From Anaerolineae bacterium (GTDB lineage Bacteria; Chloroflexota; Anaerolineae; Anaerolineales; Anaerolineaceae), in NCBI GenBank assembly GCA_013178295.1, contig JABLWW010000020.1, positions 1 through 41,649 on the forward strand: a stretch of DNA of 41,649 nucleotides, given 5' to 3'. Under the pieces are notes generated by a model that searched no databases, was not told the origin of the DNA, and worked only from the letters and a program-made list of their open reading frames with translations. This document shows positions 15,859 through 23,536 of the stretch, piece by piece (position 1 is the first letter of the stretch; every line of letters begins with the position of its first letter). The position numbers and the translations under genes were made by a program.

Positions 15859-16926
15859 TCACCTGTTGGCAATTGCCGCTTTGACGGCTTGCTTACGCGA
15901 TTGCCAGAATGTTTTTTGCGTTTCTTCAAAGTACACCCGCTCTGCGCGCTGGCGCAGAGCGTCGGCGACATCCTGCGAAATGACAACCATGCGGTGCGCC
16001 TGGGTCAGCGCGTAGCTGTATCCGAGCGAAAAGCTGTCCGCCAGCGCTGAAGCATGAACCTGTTCGACCGTCTCTGGCTGTGCCAGCCACTGCGGGATTT
16101 CCACCCGCACCACCTCTTTCTCGGTCAGGCGGATGAAGAAGAAATACACGGCGGTTTCCGCAGCCTGGTAGGGTCGGTTGCGGGCTGGGGCATGTTTGAA
16201 CAATGCGGAGCGGCGGCCAACAGGGATGCCGTGCCGTATCAGGGCTGTGTCGCTGACATCGTTCGGCTGCCGTTTCCATGCCTGCGGGTTTGAGCAGTCT
16301 GCCGCACGGATCAAATCAACCAGCAATGTCGAGCGCGGCGAACTGACCACGCCAGCCAGCCAACGCGGGAAGCAGTTTTTGAGCAGTGAAAGATACCGCT
16401 TGAGATACTCTGCATTTTGGTAGTAGTCGAACCAGGCTATAAGCGGATTATCCAGCAGGATCAGGTGATCCGGCCACCTCTGCGCCGCCTGGTATGCCGC
16501 TTCCATCTCCAGCAAGGTGCGCTCGGCGTCCAGCCAGGAAGGGGCGCTTTCAGGCAGCGGCGCTTCCACATCGCCCCAGAAGCGGGGCAGCAGCAGGTGA
16601 TCCATGTGCCCTTGTCGAAAGGCGATAGCCTGTGCATAAGCCCACAGGACGGGGCTTTTCTCGTCTGGATAAACCTGTGAGCCGTCTATGCCAATGCAAG
16701 GCAGGGATTGCTCGATTGCGGGGAAACTGCTATCCGTCTGCTCTGCTGTAGGGACGGCGCCGAGATAGTGTTCGGCTTGTTCCAGCCGTTTCTGCATGTC
16801 CGACTGGCTGCCCACGGCGCCTAAACGCCGCCACAATCCTGCCAGATCGCCCTGTCGTTCGAGGCGCTCGCTGGCACATTTTCGAGCAGCAGCGTCTATC
16901 CGCTGGTAAACATCCAGGGCGAGCAT
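15859..16926 (-). CDS. nurA: NurA-domain nuclease
   Basis: 355 residues starting at MLALDVYQRI. The upstream alternative start overlaps the preceding gene. Family marks of NurA: CIGIDGSQ with Asp81, LLDNPL with Asp159 (the family's DGxL-like second metal site), VEIPQWLA, and a late GYSYALTQAH. NurA is a 5'-3' DNA nuclease that works with the hexameric ATPase HerA in end resection. In bacteria it also occurs in mobile and defence loci. No HerA gene is visible here, so the partner ATPase would be elsewhere. It starts 1 bp after the stop of the upstream small gene. Finding a DNA-end nuclease in a pilus/channel operon suggests DNA handling by the apparatus. Confidence 0.78.
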   Translation of the reverse strand: MLALDVYQRIDAAARKCASERLERQGDLAGLWRRLGAVGSQSDMQKRLEQAEHYLGAVPTAEQTDSSFPAIEQSLPCIGIDGSQVYPDEKSPVLWAYAQAIAFRQGHMDHLLLPRFWGDVEAPLPESAPSWLDAERTLLEMEAAYQAAQRWPDHLILLDNPLIAWFDYYQNAEYLKRYLSLLKNCFPRWLAGVVSSPRSTLLVDLIRAADCSNPQAWKRQPNDVSDTALIRHGIPVGRRSALFKHAPARNRPYQAAETAVYFFFIRLTEKEVVRVEIPQWLAQPETVEQVHASALADSFSLGYSYALTQAHRMVVISQDVADALRQRAERVYFEETQKTFWQSRKQAVKAAIANR

Positions 16927-16927
16927 G

Positions 16928-17116
16928 TCAACTCTCCACAGTGGACATTGCCGTGTACAGGCTTTGCGCTTCGTCCAGCTCGCGCAGGTCGCAGTGGACA
17001 ACACGCTCACAGCCGCCCTCGCGTTCGATGATCACCACCATAACATGCTGCACTTGCGCAAGCTCCTTGAGCAGTTCGCTGACCGTCTGAACCGGTATAT
17101 CCCGTTTTTTTGACAT
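16928..17116 (-). CDS. Small protein, first gene of the pilus/channel operon
   Basis: 62 residues starting at MSKKRDIPVQ, chosen over a longer in-frame start because a GGAG Shine-Dalgarno lies about 8 nt upstream. It looks like a compact alpha/beta protein (SELLKELAQVQHVMVVIIE, then RVVHCDLRELDEAQSLY). No family recognised. Its tight coupling to nurA (1 bp) suggests a regulator or accessory subunit of the nuclease. Confidence 0.6.
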   Translation of the reverse strand: MSKKRDIPVQTVSELLKELAQVQHVMVVIIEREGGCERVVHCDLRELDEAQSLYTAMSTVES

Positions 17117-17150
17117 GTTTCTATCTCCTGCGAGCAGAGGATTAAAACAA

Positions 17151-17199
17151 AACGACCTCACAAAGAGGAACCGCATATCACGGTTTCTTCGAGGCCGTT
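17151..17199 (-). terminator. Imperfect hairpin followed by a T-rich run
   Basis: On the minus strand an outer stem AACGGCCTC/GAGGTCGTT (one G-T pair) encloses an inner ACCG/CGGT stem. It is followed by TTTTGTTTTAATC. It may end transcripts from the PIN/XRE genes upstream. If the promoter at 17218-17246 is used, it would instead lie in the leader of the pilus operon and act as an attenuator. Confidence 0.45.
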
Positions 17200-17217
17200 T
17201 GCCTGCTTCCGCAAATT

Positions 17218-17246
17218 AATTTAGCACAAAATATTTAGTCGCGCAA
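17218..17246 (-). promoter_or_regulatory. Possible promoter of the minus-strand pilus operon
   Basis: On the minus strand TTGCGC, a 17-bp AT-rich spacer and TAAATT stand ~100 bp before the first operon gene. The spacing is right but both hexamers are weak, so this is only a candidate. Confidence 0.3.
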
Positions 17247-17283
17247 GCGACATTATCTTTTGACTTGACACGATCCTTTCTGG

Positions 17284-17701
17284 TTATGATGACCAACGAT
17301 CAAAACGTTTTTGACATTCACCATCTGGCAGCCTTGCCCCTTGATCGAGCATTTCCCGGAGGGCAATAGCTGCCTGGTTTTCTGTAAGAACATGGTGGAT
17401 CACCATTTCATCCAATATCCATAGCACCCCGTGAACCGGAACCCCCTGCGCTTTGGCAAGTTCATTGAGTCTTCGGTCGCCGGTCACCAAACTTGCATCC
17501 AATGCCCTGTTCAGGTTCAAGACCATGTGTATGCAATCCCAGATCTTGTAGCGTTTCCCACTTGGGATGAATAAATTCTTCAACCGCAAAATCAGTGGTG
17601 AAGGATTGGTATGGAAGACGGAAAACATAGGCTAATATCTTGCCGTTCTCGAGGTCGATCCAAATATTCGTATCAGTTACCAGAACGGATGGCAAGGTCA
17701 T
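17284..17701 (-). pseudogene. PIN-domain toxin, broken by frameshift and internal deletion
   Basis: The N-terminal part (VLVTDTNIWIDLENG, first catalytic Asp) lies in one frame from 17701. The C-terminal part (LVTGDRRLNELAKAQGV, then HGVLWILDEM) lies in another frame ending at 17284. Together they make a recognisable PIN nuclease, but the two halves join out of frame around 17530-17570. Compared with ordinary PIN proteins, about 40 central residues also seem to be missing. The start overlaps the XRE-ImmA gene by 29 bp, the normal order of such toxin-antitoxin pairs. Probably inactive. Confidence 0.7.
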
Positions 17702-18725
17702 TTTGCTGCAGTGCCTCCATCTCCCAACCGAGTTGTAATGGCTTGCCTAACAACTCCTGTGCCCTGGACCGTGAGATTAAATCCTCAGCCAAAGCGCGAT
17801 AAATTAACCGTTCCATCCGCATAGGCGTTTCGGGTGGATAAGGTTTTCCTGGTTCCTGGCGATGCCAATCATTGACGCGGAATTGCTGGAATAAACGCGC
17901 TGCGGTGTTTTCAGAAACAATGGAAAGATCCTTGGCACGGTAAATCCAGGCTTGTATACTCAAACCATATTTGTGCTTAAGCATGTGCAACTCGTTGATG
18001 TTGAGATCCGTCCGGTTGGTGCCTAGTTCAAAGCGAGCCGTTGCAGCCGGGACGAGGAAAGCCCCGACAAACCGATTAGCCGCCTGTTCTGGTTTAAGGT
18101 CGCCCTGAACATCCAGGATCAGGTGCCCCAGTTCATGCCCTAAATTGAATCGCTGCCGGTCGCCTGATAATTCGCCTTTGGTTACAATGACCGGATCGCC
18201 ATCGGCCTTGAAAGTGCAGGCGTCAAAATGCTCGAAACCGGAGATGATCCCCACCTTGATTCCCCGATCCTCCAGCAACTGGACCAGATTTTCAATTGCA
18301 TCATAGCCCAGGCTCCAGTGGTCACGTAATTCTAGAGCTGCGGTTTCAATCTCATCCAGTGAGGTCACTTTGCGCAGTGGGAGGTTTGCTGCATGTTGTT
18401 CTTCCGGGAAAAGACTTTCAACCTCGAGATAACGCTCCACCCAATCCTGGATTCGCATCTGGATGGCTTCCTGCTCTTTGACGCCCAGTACAGCGTGTTT
18501 TCGATATGCTTGAAGTTGAACGGAGACCGTGCTCGGGCGAAAGAAGAAATCCACCTTAACCTGCAACGCTTGAGACAGCCGTAGCAGAACGCCTGAGCTG
18601 GGCACATCCTGATCCCGCTCATATTTCGAGATTGCCATGGCGCTGACTCCGATTTCATCCGCCAATTTTCGCAAAGAAAAATTACTCGCTTTCCGAGCCT
18701 GTTTAATACGCCCTCCGATGGTCAT
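17673..18725 (-). CDS. XRE-family regulator fused to an ImmA/IrrE metallopeptidase domain
   Basis: 350 residues. Residues ~5-62 are a helix-turn-helix of the XRE type (FSLRKLADEIGVSAMAISKYE). Residues ~130-260 carry the zincin motif H197-E-L-G-H201, followed by EQAANRFVGAFLVP with the likely third ligand Glu213, typical of the ImmA/IrrE (COG2856) family. Such fusions often act as antitoxin or repressor for a downstream toxin gene, here the broken PIN gene. A near-consensus promoter flanked by an inverted repeat lies directly upstream, so the protein probably represses its own transcription. Confidence 0.87.
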   Translation of the reverse strand: MTIGGRIKQARKASNFSLRKLADEIGVSAMAISKYERDQDVPSSGVLLRLSQALQVKVDFFFRPSTVSVQLQAYRKHAVLGVKEQEAIQMRIQDWVERYLEVESLFPEEQHAANLPLRKVTSLDEIETAALELRDHWSLGYDAIENLVQLLEDRGIKVGIISGFEHFDACTFKADGDPVIVTKGELSGDRQRFNLGHELGHLILDVQGDLKPEQAANRFVGAFLVPAATARFELGTNRTDLNINELHMLKHKYGLSIQAWIYRAKDLSIVSENTAARLFQQFRVNDWHRQEPGKPYPPETPMRMERLIYRALAEDLISRSRAQELLGKPLQLGWEMEALQQNDLAIRSGN

Positions 18726-18745
18726 GGCTTCCTCCTTTTCTCCTT

Positions 18746-18785
18746 CAGTTTACATAATAGCACAATTTTTATAATTTGTAAACTG
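18746..18785 (-). promoter_or_regulatory. Promoter and operator of the XRE-ImmA gene
   Basis: Minus strand: -35 TTTACA (18777-18782), 17-bp spacer, -10 TATTAT (18754-18759). A perfect 9-bp inverted repeat, CAGTTTACA at 18746-18754 and TGTAAACTG at 18777-18785, brackets the promoter with 22 bp between arms. One arm covers the -35 and the other the -10/start region. This is a convincing autorepression site. Confidence 0.8.
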
Positions 18786-18790
18786 ATTTT
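18782..18790. repeat. Flanking 9-bp direct repeat, left (probable target duplication)
   Basis: ACTGATTTT, identical to 20059-20067 on the other side of the insertion sequence. It touches the end of the XRE operator. Confidence 0.6.
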
Positions 18791-18815
18791 TGAAATTCAG
18801 ACATGAGTTGGGACA
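18790..18815. repeat. Left terminal inverted repeat of the IS
   Basis: Starts TTGAAATTCAGACATGAG. It matches the reverse complement of 20029-20054 at 22 of 26 positions. Confidence 0.75.
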
Positions 18816-19957
18816 GATGGCTGAACAATGGTGGTGAAAGCAATCAAAGCGTCAGCGTCGATCATGCGCCACTCCTTGAGTGGCAGCGACCATTTTTGGC
18901 ACAACAAGACAAATAACCCCGAATAACATCTCTGCTTGCCGCCCTTTTTGGAGGGGAGAGACTGGGAGCAGCCGCCGTTATTGGGGCGAGGGATTTGCGC
19001 TTGAGGCGGCTGTCCATATAGACGGTCGCGTAATCTTTCGCCAACCAAGAGCGCTGCCGCATAAACGAGCAGCAGCAAGGCGAGCATCTTCTGCATGTGC
19101 GTTTGGCGTTTGTTCATCAGCCGCTTCATCCCTAAGCGAGACTTTAGATCGCGGAAAGCCTGTTCAATTTTCATGCGGCAACGGTAGAGGCGCAAAGCGG
19201 TATGTGCGTCCAAATCGGTCATCACCCACAGGGGTTCAGCCAATCCTCTCTCCCAGACGCCAATCAGGTTGACACAGACTTTGCCCTTGTACCACACCTG
19301 ACGATGGATAACGCTTTCTCCATGCGCCACGCTCAGAAGGACTTCCTTCCCGTCTGCATCCCAGAATTTGGGCGGATGAGCGCCGAGATTGAGACGGATG
19401 ACAAAGTTGACCCCTTCTGCGATGAGATCGAGCAGCAATTCCAAATAACTAAACTCGCGGTCTAGTACCAAAGCCCGCCCGCCAAGCAGGTCTTTCAGCC
19501 CAGCAAAGGCGCGCAAATGGTTGAGATTACGCGAACCCTCCCCAGCAGCGATGGTCTTTGAAGAGTAGGTGATCAAACCGCAGGGGATCGCCCGTCCGCG
19601 ATAGGGTGTTGCCAACAACATCGCCCAGAACCCCTTGGTCTTGCCGTCTTTCAACGTTCCGACATATTCTGTCTTCCACGCTTGCGGACGCTCGATCTCT
19701 GTCGGGTCGCCGATCACAAATTCAGCCTGTTCTGAGAACAGACGCCACAGTTCTGCCCGCGGGTCAACCTGGTGCAAAAAGCGTTGGATGCGTTTGTAGT
19801 TGGCTGTCATGCTGCCACGCATCTTCGCCGCAATCTCTGTCAAACGCAGTGAGCGGGCTGCCAGAATCGCTTCTCCAATTTCAGCCGCTTGTCGGGCGGT
19901 TCGATGATCATCAAATACTTGCTGCATAAAGCCAAAAAGAGGAATATACTTGCACAT
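18797..19957 (-). CDS. IS4-family DDE transposase
   Basis: 386 residues. The N-terminal helical DNA-binding part contains the segment ANYKRIQRFLHQVD. Catalytic-core features are VIGDPTEIERP (first Asp region), LVLDREFSYLELL (second Asp) and the Y-(2)-R-(3)-M-(6)-K-like signature YRCRMKIEQAFRDLKSR with the catalytic Glu. This signature defines the IS4 group. The frame is intact, so the element may still be active. Confidence 0.88.
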   Translation of the reverse strand: MCKYIPLFGFMQQVFDDHRTARQAAEIGEAILAARSLRLTEIAAKMRGSMTANYKRIQRFLHQVDPRAELWRLFSEQAEFVIGDPTEIERPQAWKTEYVGTLKDGKTKGFWAMLLATPYRGRAIPCGLITYSSKTIAAGEGSRNLNHLRAFAGLKDLLGGRALVLDREFSYLELLLDLIAEGVNFVIRLNLGAHPPKFWDADGKEVLLSVAHGESVIHRQVWYKGKVCVNLIGVWERGLAEPLWVMTDLDAHTALRLYRCRMKIEQAFRDLKSRLGMKRLMNKRQTHMQKMLALLLLVYAAALLVGERLRDRLYGQPPQAQIPRPNNGGCSQSLPSKKGGKQRCYSGLFVLLCQKWSLPLKEWRMIDADALIAFTTIVQPSVPTHV

Positions 19958-20028
19958 GGGAGCCTCCTTGCCAATCTATTGTTCAGAAAATTAAGTTTAT
20001 TGGTTTTGAGGCTCCTTTCAATATCTCT

Positions 20029-20054
20029 TGTCCGATCTCATGTCCGAAGTTCAA
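20029..20054. repeat. Right terminal inverted repeat of the IS
   Basis: Reverse complement begins TTGAACTTCGGACATGAG, the partner of the left repeat. Confidence 0.75.
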
Positions 20055-20058
20055 TTAG

Positions 20059-20067
20059 ACTGATTTT
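20059..20067. repeat. Flanking 9-bp direct repeat, right
   Basis: ACTGATTTT, the second copy of the presumed target duplication. Confidence 0.6.
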
Positions 20068-20076
20068 GCGTAAGTC

Positions 20077-20343
20077 CTATATAAATACGAATTCAGTGTT
20101 TTGATGTTTCGTGGCAAGCGGCTTAGCTTGCTGTAATGCAATGAGGGGCGAACCAGGTTCTCCGCCCTCGTACTCGCCAGCCCCGCAGAAGCCATCAATA
20201 TAGACTATCCTGGGAGTCTTTTGTCCAAGAATACCAAACCATGCACCCAAGTAACGCCGCAAAATTTCATGTTTGGCTTTGGTATGCGGATCGATTTTTC
20301 CATCACTTGGTTTGTGGAGGTGCCATAAGAATTCTTTTTGCAA
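20077..20343 (-). pseudogene. TcmP-like (three-Cys-motif partner) gene, 3'-truncated
   Basis: 88 residues beginning MQKEFLWHLHKPSDGK. It includes DPHTKAKHEILRRYL and RIVYIDGFCGAGEYEGGEPG, the N-terminal hallmark of TcmP-family proteins, with a methyltransferase-like D-x-F-x-G-x-G loop. These proteins are usually 250-400 residues long, and this one stops abruptly just before the IS flank. It starts 7 bp after the Res gene, so it was the fourth gene of the restriction operon. The truncation predates the IS if the 9-bp repeat is a true target duplication. Confidence 0.7.
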
Positions 20344-20350
20344 ACAGAAT

Positions 20351-23300
20351 TCATCTTTCCAGGATGATTCTTATATAGTCATAAGGTTTTCCATCTAAAA
20401 AGGGGCGATTCGGAAAGAGAATGTGCTTTTCCGTAAAACGCTCCAAATCCCAACTACCGTCATCGTATTTAGTTCTTAGTTCTGGATATGGAGTGGCCGA
20501 TATGATAAAAGAATCGAGACGAATATCCGTCCGTCCGGTTCGTTTTGCGATGTGTTCAGCCAATTCCGGTAAACGCTCATGCAGACGCGCTTTATCATCG
20601 AGTGCATACGGCTTGGCATGTATCATGCCATGGGGATCAACAAAAATGATCCGTTGTTCTTTGTTTTCCAGCGCCCATAGGATAAAATCGGGGTAAAAAT
20701 TGTTTTCCCCAAAAAATCCGATGCCTTTTCCGCGGCTTAGATTGCGTAAAAGGAACACTTCTTTCTCTAGTGGTGAATTTTTGTTCTCGGATTGCCAATA
20801 ATCCCTCAAATCCTTGACAAAGCGGCTTTCACTCTCTTCCAGCGCAGGCGGTTGAGTGATCACAAGATCATTCTTTTTCACGAGGAGCGGTAAGTAGATG
20901 TGACGGTCAAAGTTCAGCCGCGGCAGGTTTCCGTTTTCCCCCTTCATCAGATTTTGCAGATCATCGCTAAGTTTTCGGATGGCTTCAATGATCTCTTGCT
21001 TTGATCTTGAAACTTTGACAATATAAGCCGGTTTGCCATTTTCGTTGACATGGCGGTTAAAAGCCAAGTTCGGATCGTTTTCATCAAGGGCTTTGTAAAC
21101 CAAGTGCTCTCTTTCCCACTTTTCCCGTTTATGGCGGTAGAAACGGTCAACATATTTCCGCAAAATATCGGCAACTGCTTGTTGAAGCGCATTACGATCG
21201 GTGAAAGTACGAGGGTTGAATACCGATTCATCGGCTACGAGGGCGTAATTAAAGTCCGGGTTTTCAATAATTCGGCGTAGATTCGCTCTGGGAATCACTA
21301 GATTGGTAAGCCCCCTATTTTCCTTGTAGGCAAGCACATCAAGATAGATTTTTTCCCAATCCACCAGGGCTAAGTTATCGGCGGGTATCTTACCTTCAAT
21401 TCCCGAATGAAGTTGAGATTCCCAAAGTCCCGGCGCGCTGCTTTCCAAGGACTGAACCTTTGTAGATAAATCAACGTGAACTTTCACGTCGGAGTCAAAA
21501 TCGAGCAGAAATTGTGCTTCGTTGATAAATTCCTGCCCTTCGGCCGGGCGCGGCACAACCAATCCCCGTTCGAGAAATTGTTGGTTTGCCCACACAAAAA
21601 GCGGAAGGTCAATGACTTCATCCGTTTCAACGCCTTCTCGTTCCAAATAATCACGAAATTGCGCCATGTAGTTGGCACGCACGGCAAAGATGTTCAAAGT
21701 TTCCAGTAATTTGATGTGTTTTGGGTGATCGCCACCAAGCGCTGAGCTTCGCTTGAGCAGAAAATCCTTTCCGCGCAAACGCACACCGCGGCCAAATAGC
21801 TGGATAATTTGCGAGCCTTCCTTCCGGCCAATATTAAGCAGTCCCATGTTGGAAACCCGCCAGGAATTCCAACCCTCCATGAATTTTTTTGCGCCAATGA
21901 GGATATTGATTTCGGAGTCGAGACGGTTGATTTTCTCAAACAGCGAATCGGAGATGGCATCTTCTCCCAACGTAATTCCCGATGAGTCCTCTTCAAGAAG
22001 CTTCTTGAACTCCGCTGCGTCTCCAATGTAAATCAAACCGAAATACTTATCCGCACCGGCCGCTTTGAGTCCCAACTCCCCGGCATTGTTCTTGATGCCG
22101 AAAACATGAAGGCCGCCGCCTGCGGGCGCATGAAACACGCTGTTGAGGATGTCTTGGTACAATGCTTGGGGCTTGACGCCTTTTTCATGTAGATACGGAA
22201 ATCGACCTGCAAAGAGATCACTACCATCCGTTGTGGCCAATCCGCTTTTACCGTCCAGCAATTTTTTGACTGCTCCAACCGCCCAATTCTGCTTGTTTTC
22301 CAAAACACGGTGAAGAAAACGCGCCACCGTCAGCACATCGCTGCGCTTTTGATTGTTTTGGCTGTACACCGCGTTGACGGTGCTGCCCACAAACACCCAA
22401 AGAGGGTTTTCCAGATTGTAGGAACGCAATGCTTCGCGTTGTTCTCGGTATAGGCAATTTTGTTCGTAAAAAGAAAGCAAATTTCCCAGAAGAAGCAAAT
22501 CGGTTTTTTCAGCGTCGGTTTCATCCCGCAGGTTGAGAATGCGGAAGTCCTTGCCGTAGCCGTCACCGTAAAAATAGCGGTAGGAGTAGTCGAAGACGAT
22601 GGCCTTACCGTATTCGGCGGTGAGTGGGTCGTTGCGCGCCGCCGAAAGCGCCTGCCCAAAGGTGGCGCTGTACTCGAAGGTGAAGCCGGTCTTGCTCAGC
22701 GCGTCGCGGTACTTGCGCCAGGCCTCGCCGCCCGAGCCCTTGTGTCCCTCATCCACAAAAATGAGATTGCGCCCCTCAAAAGCCTCCACCGGGACACTCA
22801 CGCCGCCGCCGCGCTTTTCCTCCACCAGTTTGGTGATCTCGATGACCTGCACCACGTCCCGGCCGCCGCTCCACAGTCCACTCGTGTTCAGGTCGAAGCG
22901 CCGGGCCGGGATGCCGGAAGCCGCCAGTTCGGCTAAATGCTGTTCACTCAACCCTTCATTGGGTGTGATGAGTAGAATGTTGTCCGGATTTTGCTTGTTG
23001 TACTGCAAGAACTGGTAGTAGTTCAGGTGCAAAAGCAGGGTTTTTCCACTGCCGGTAGCCATCCAAAAAGCCAGCTTGGTCAGGTTGTCTTCGGAAAATT
23101 CTTCAAAGGGTTGTTCTTCGGGAATTTTCTTGGAGTTTTGCTCGCGGACGAAAGTATTGAGTCGTTTTAGAAATTCGTTGCGGTAATTGAACAAATTGTC
23201 CAGGACGATTTCGGTGTAGAGCGCGGCCAGATATTGGAAGTACCGCAGGGTGATCCGCTCGGCTCGACCGCGATTGATCGCTGCAAGGTGATTGCGAATG

Positions 23301-23527
23301 TTGTCGTCATAACGTTTTAGGTCATCCTCAGATATTTTGACTTTGCTTCCGCGAGCGATGAGGTGGTAATAAAGATAACTCCGCCCCTCAGCATCAAAAC
23401 CCTCCGCAACATCGCGTGTGTCGGACAGCAGTTCTTTGTTGCTCTCGTAACCGAATAGACGGTTGAGATAGGCAAGAAGAATCAACCGGTTTTCCAGCTT
23501 GAGGTATCGCTCTGTTCCATTTGGCAT
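20351..23527 (-). CDS. Type III restriction enzyme Res subunit (DEAD/DEAH helicase-nuclease)
   Basis: 1058 residues. Superfamily 2 helicase motifs in order: Walker A MATGSGKT (~157), Walker B FVDEGHKG (~255), motif III EYSATF, and motif VI QLFGRGVRL (~580). A C-terminal region with FYPDFILWALENKEQRIIFVDPHG (split by the window of ~20 residues; ~940-965) is the expected place of the PD-(D/E)XK nuclease. Here the expected D/E-x-K is read as D-P-H. In type III systems Res translocates on DNA after Mod recognises an unmethylated site, and cuts when two complexes meet. It follows the OLD gene by 9 bp and the Mod gene is two positions upstream. Confidence 0.85.
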   Translation of the reverse strand: MPNGTERYLKLENRLILLAYLNRLFGYESNKELLSDTRDVAEGFDAEGRSYLYYHLIARGSKVKISEDDLKRYDDNIRNHLAAINRGRAERITLRYFQYLAALYTEIVLDNLFNYRNEFLKRLNTFVREQNSKKIPEEQPFEEFSEDNLTKLAFWMATGSGKTLLLHLNYYQFLQYNKQNPDNILLITPNEGLSEQHLAELAASGIPARRFDLNTSGLWSGGRDVVQVIEITKLVEEKRGGGVSVPVEAFEGRNLIFVDEGHKGSGGEAWRKYRDALSKTGFTFEYSATFGQALSAARNDPLTAEYGKAIVFDYSYRYFYGDGYGKDFRILNLRDETDAEKTDLLLLGNLLSFYEQNCLYREQREALRSYNLENPLWVFVGSTVNAVYSQNNQKRSDVLTVARFLHRVLENKQNWAVGAVKKLLDGKSGLATTDGSDLFAGRFPYLHEKGVKPQALYQDILNSVFHAPAGGGLHVFGIKNNAGELGLKAAGADKYFGLIYIGDAAEFKKLLEEDSSGITLGEDAISDSLFEKINRLDSEINILIGAKKFMEGWNSWRVSNMGLLNIGRKEGSQIIQLFGRGVRLRGKDFLLKRSSALGGDHPKHIKLLETLNIFAVRANYMAQFRDYLEREGVETDEVIDLPLFVWANQQFLERGLVVPRPAEGQEFINEAQFLLDFDSDVKVHVDLSTKVQSLESSAPGLWESQLHSGIEGKIPADNLALVDWEKIYLDVLAYKENRGLTNLVIPRANLRRIIENPDFNYALVADESVFNPRTFTDRNALQQAVADILRKYVDRFYRHKREKWEREHLVYKALDENDPNLAFNRHVNENGKPAYIVKVSRSKQEIIEAIRKLSDDLQNLMKGENGNLPRLNFDRHIYLPLLVKKNDLVITQPPALEESESRFVKDLRDYWQSENKNSPLEKEVFLLRNLSRGKGIGFFGENNFYPDFILWALENKEQRIIFVDPHGMIHAKPYALDDKARLHERLPELAEHIAKRTGRTDIRLDSFIISATPYPELRTKYDDGSWDLERFTEKHILFPNRPFLDGKPYDYIRIILER

Positions 23528-23536
23528 ATGGTTTAC

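Larger units (their letters stand above)
18790..20058 (-). mobile_element. IS4-like insertion sequence, apparently complete
   Basis: About 1.27 kb: one transposase gene, imperfect terminal inverted repeats (18790-18815 and 20029-20054, 22 of 26 positions matching), and a 9-bp direct repeat (ACTGATTTT) on both sides. The right repeat starts 4 bp beyond the inverted repeat, so the exact right end is uncertain. A second related copy runs off the right edge of the window (41524-41649). Confidence 0.82.
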
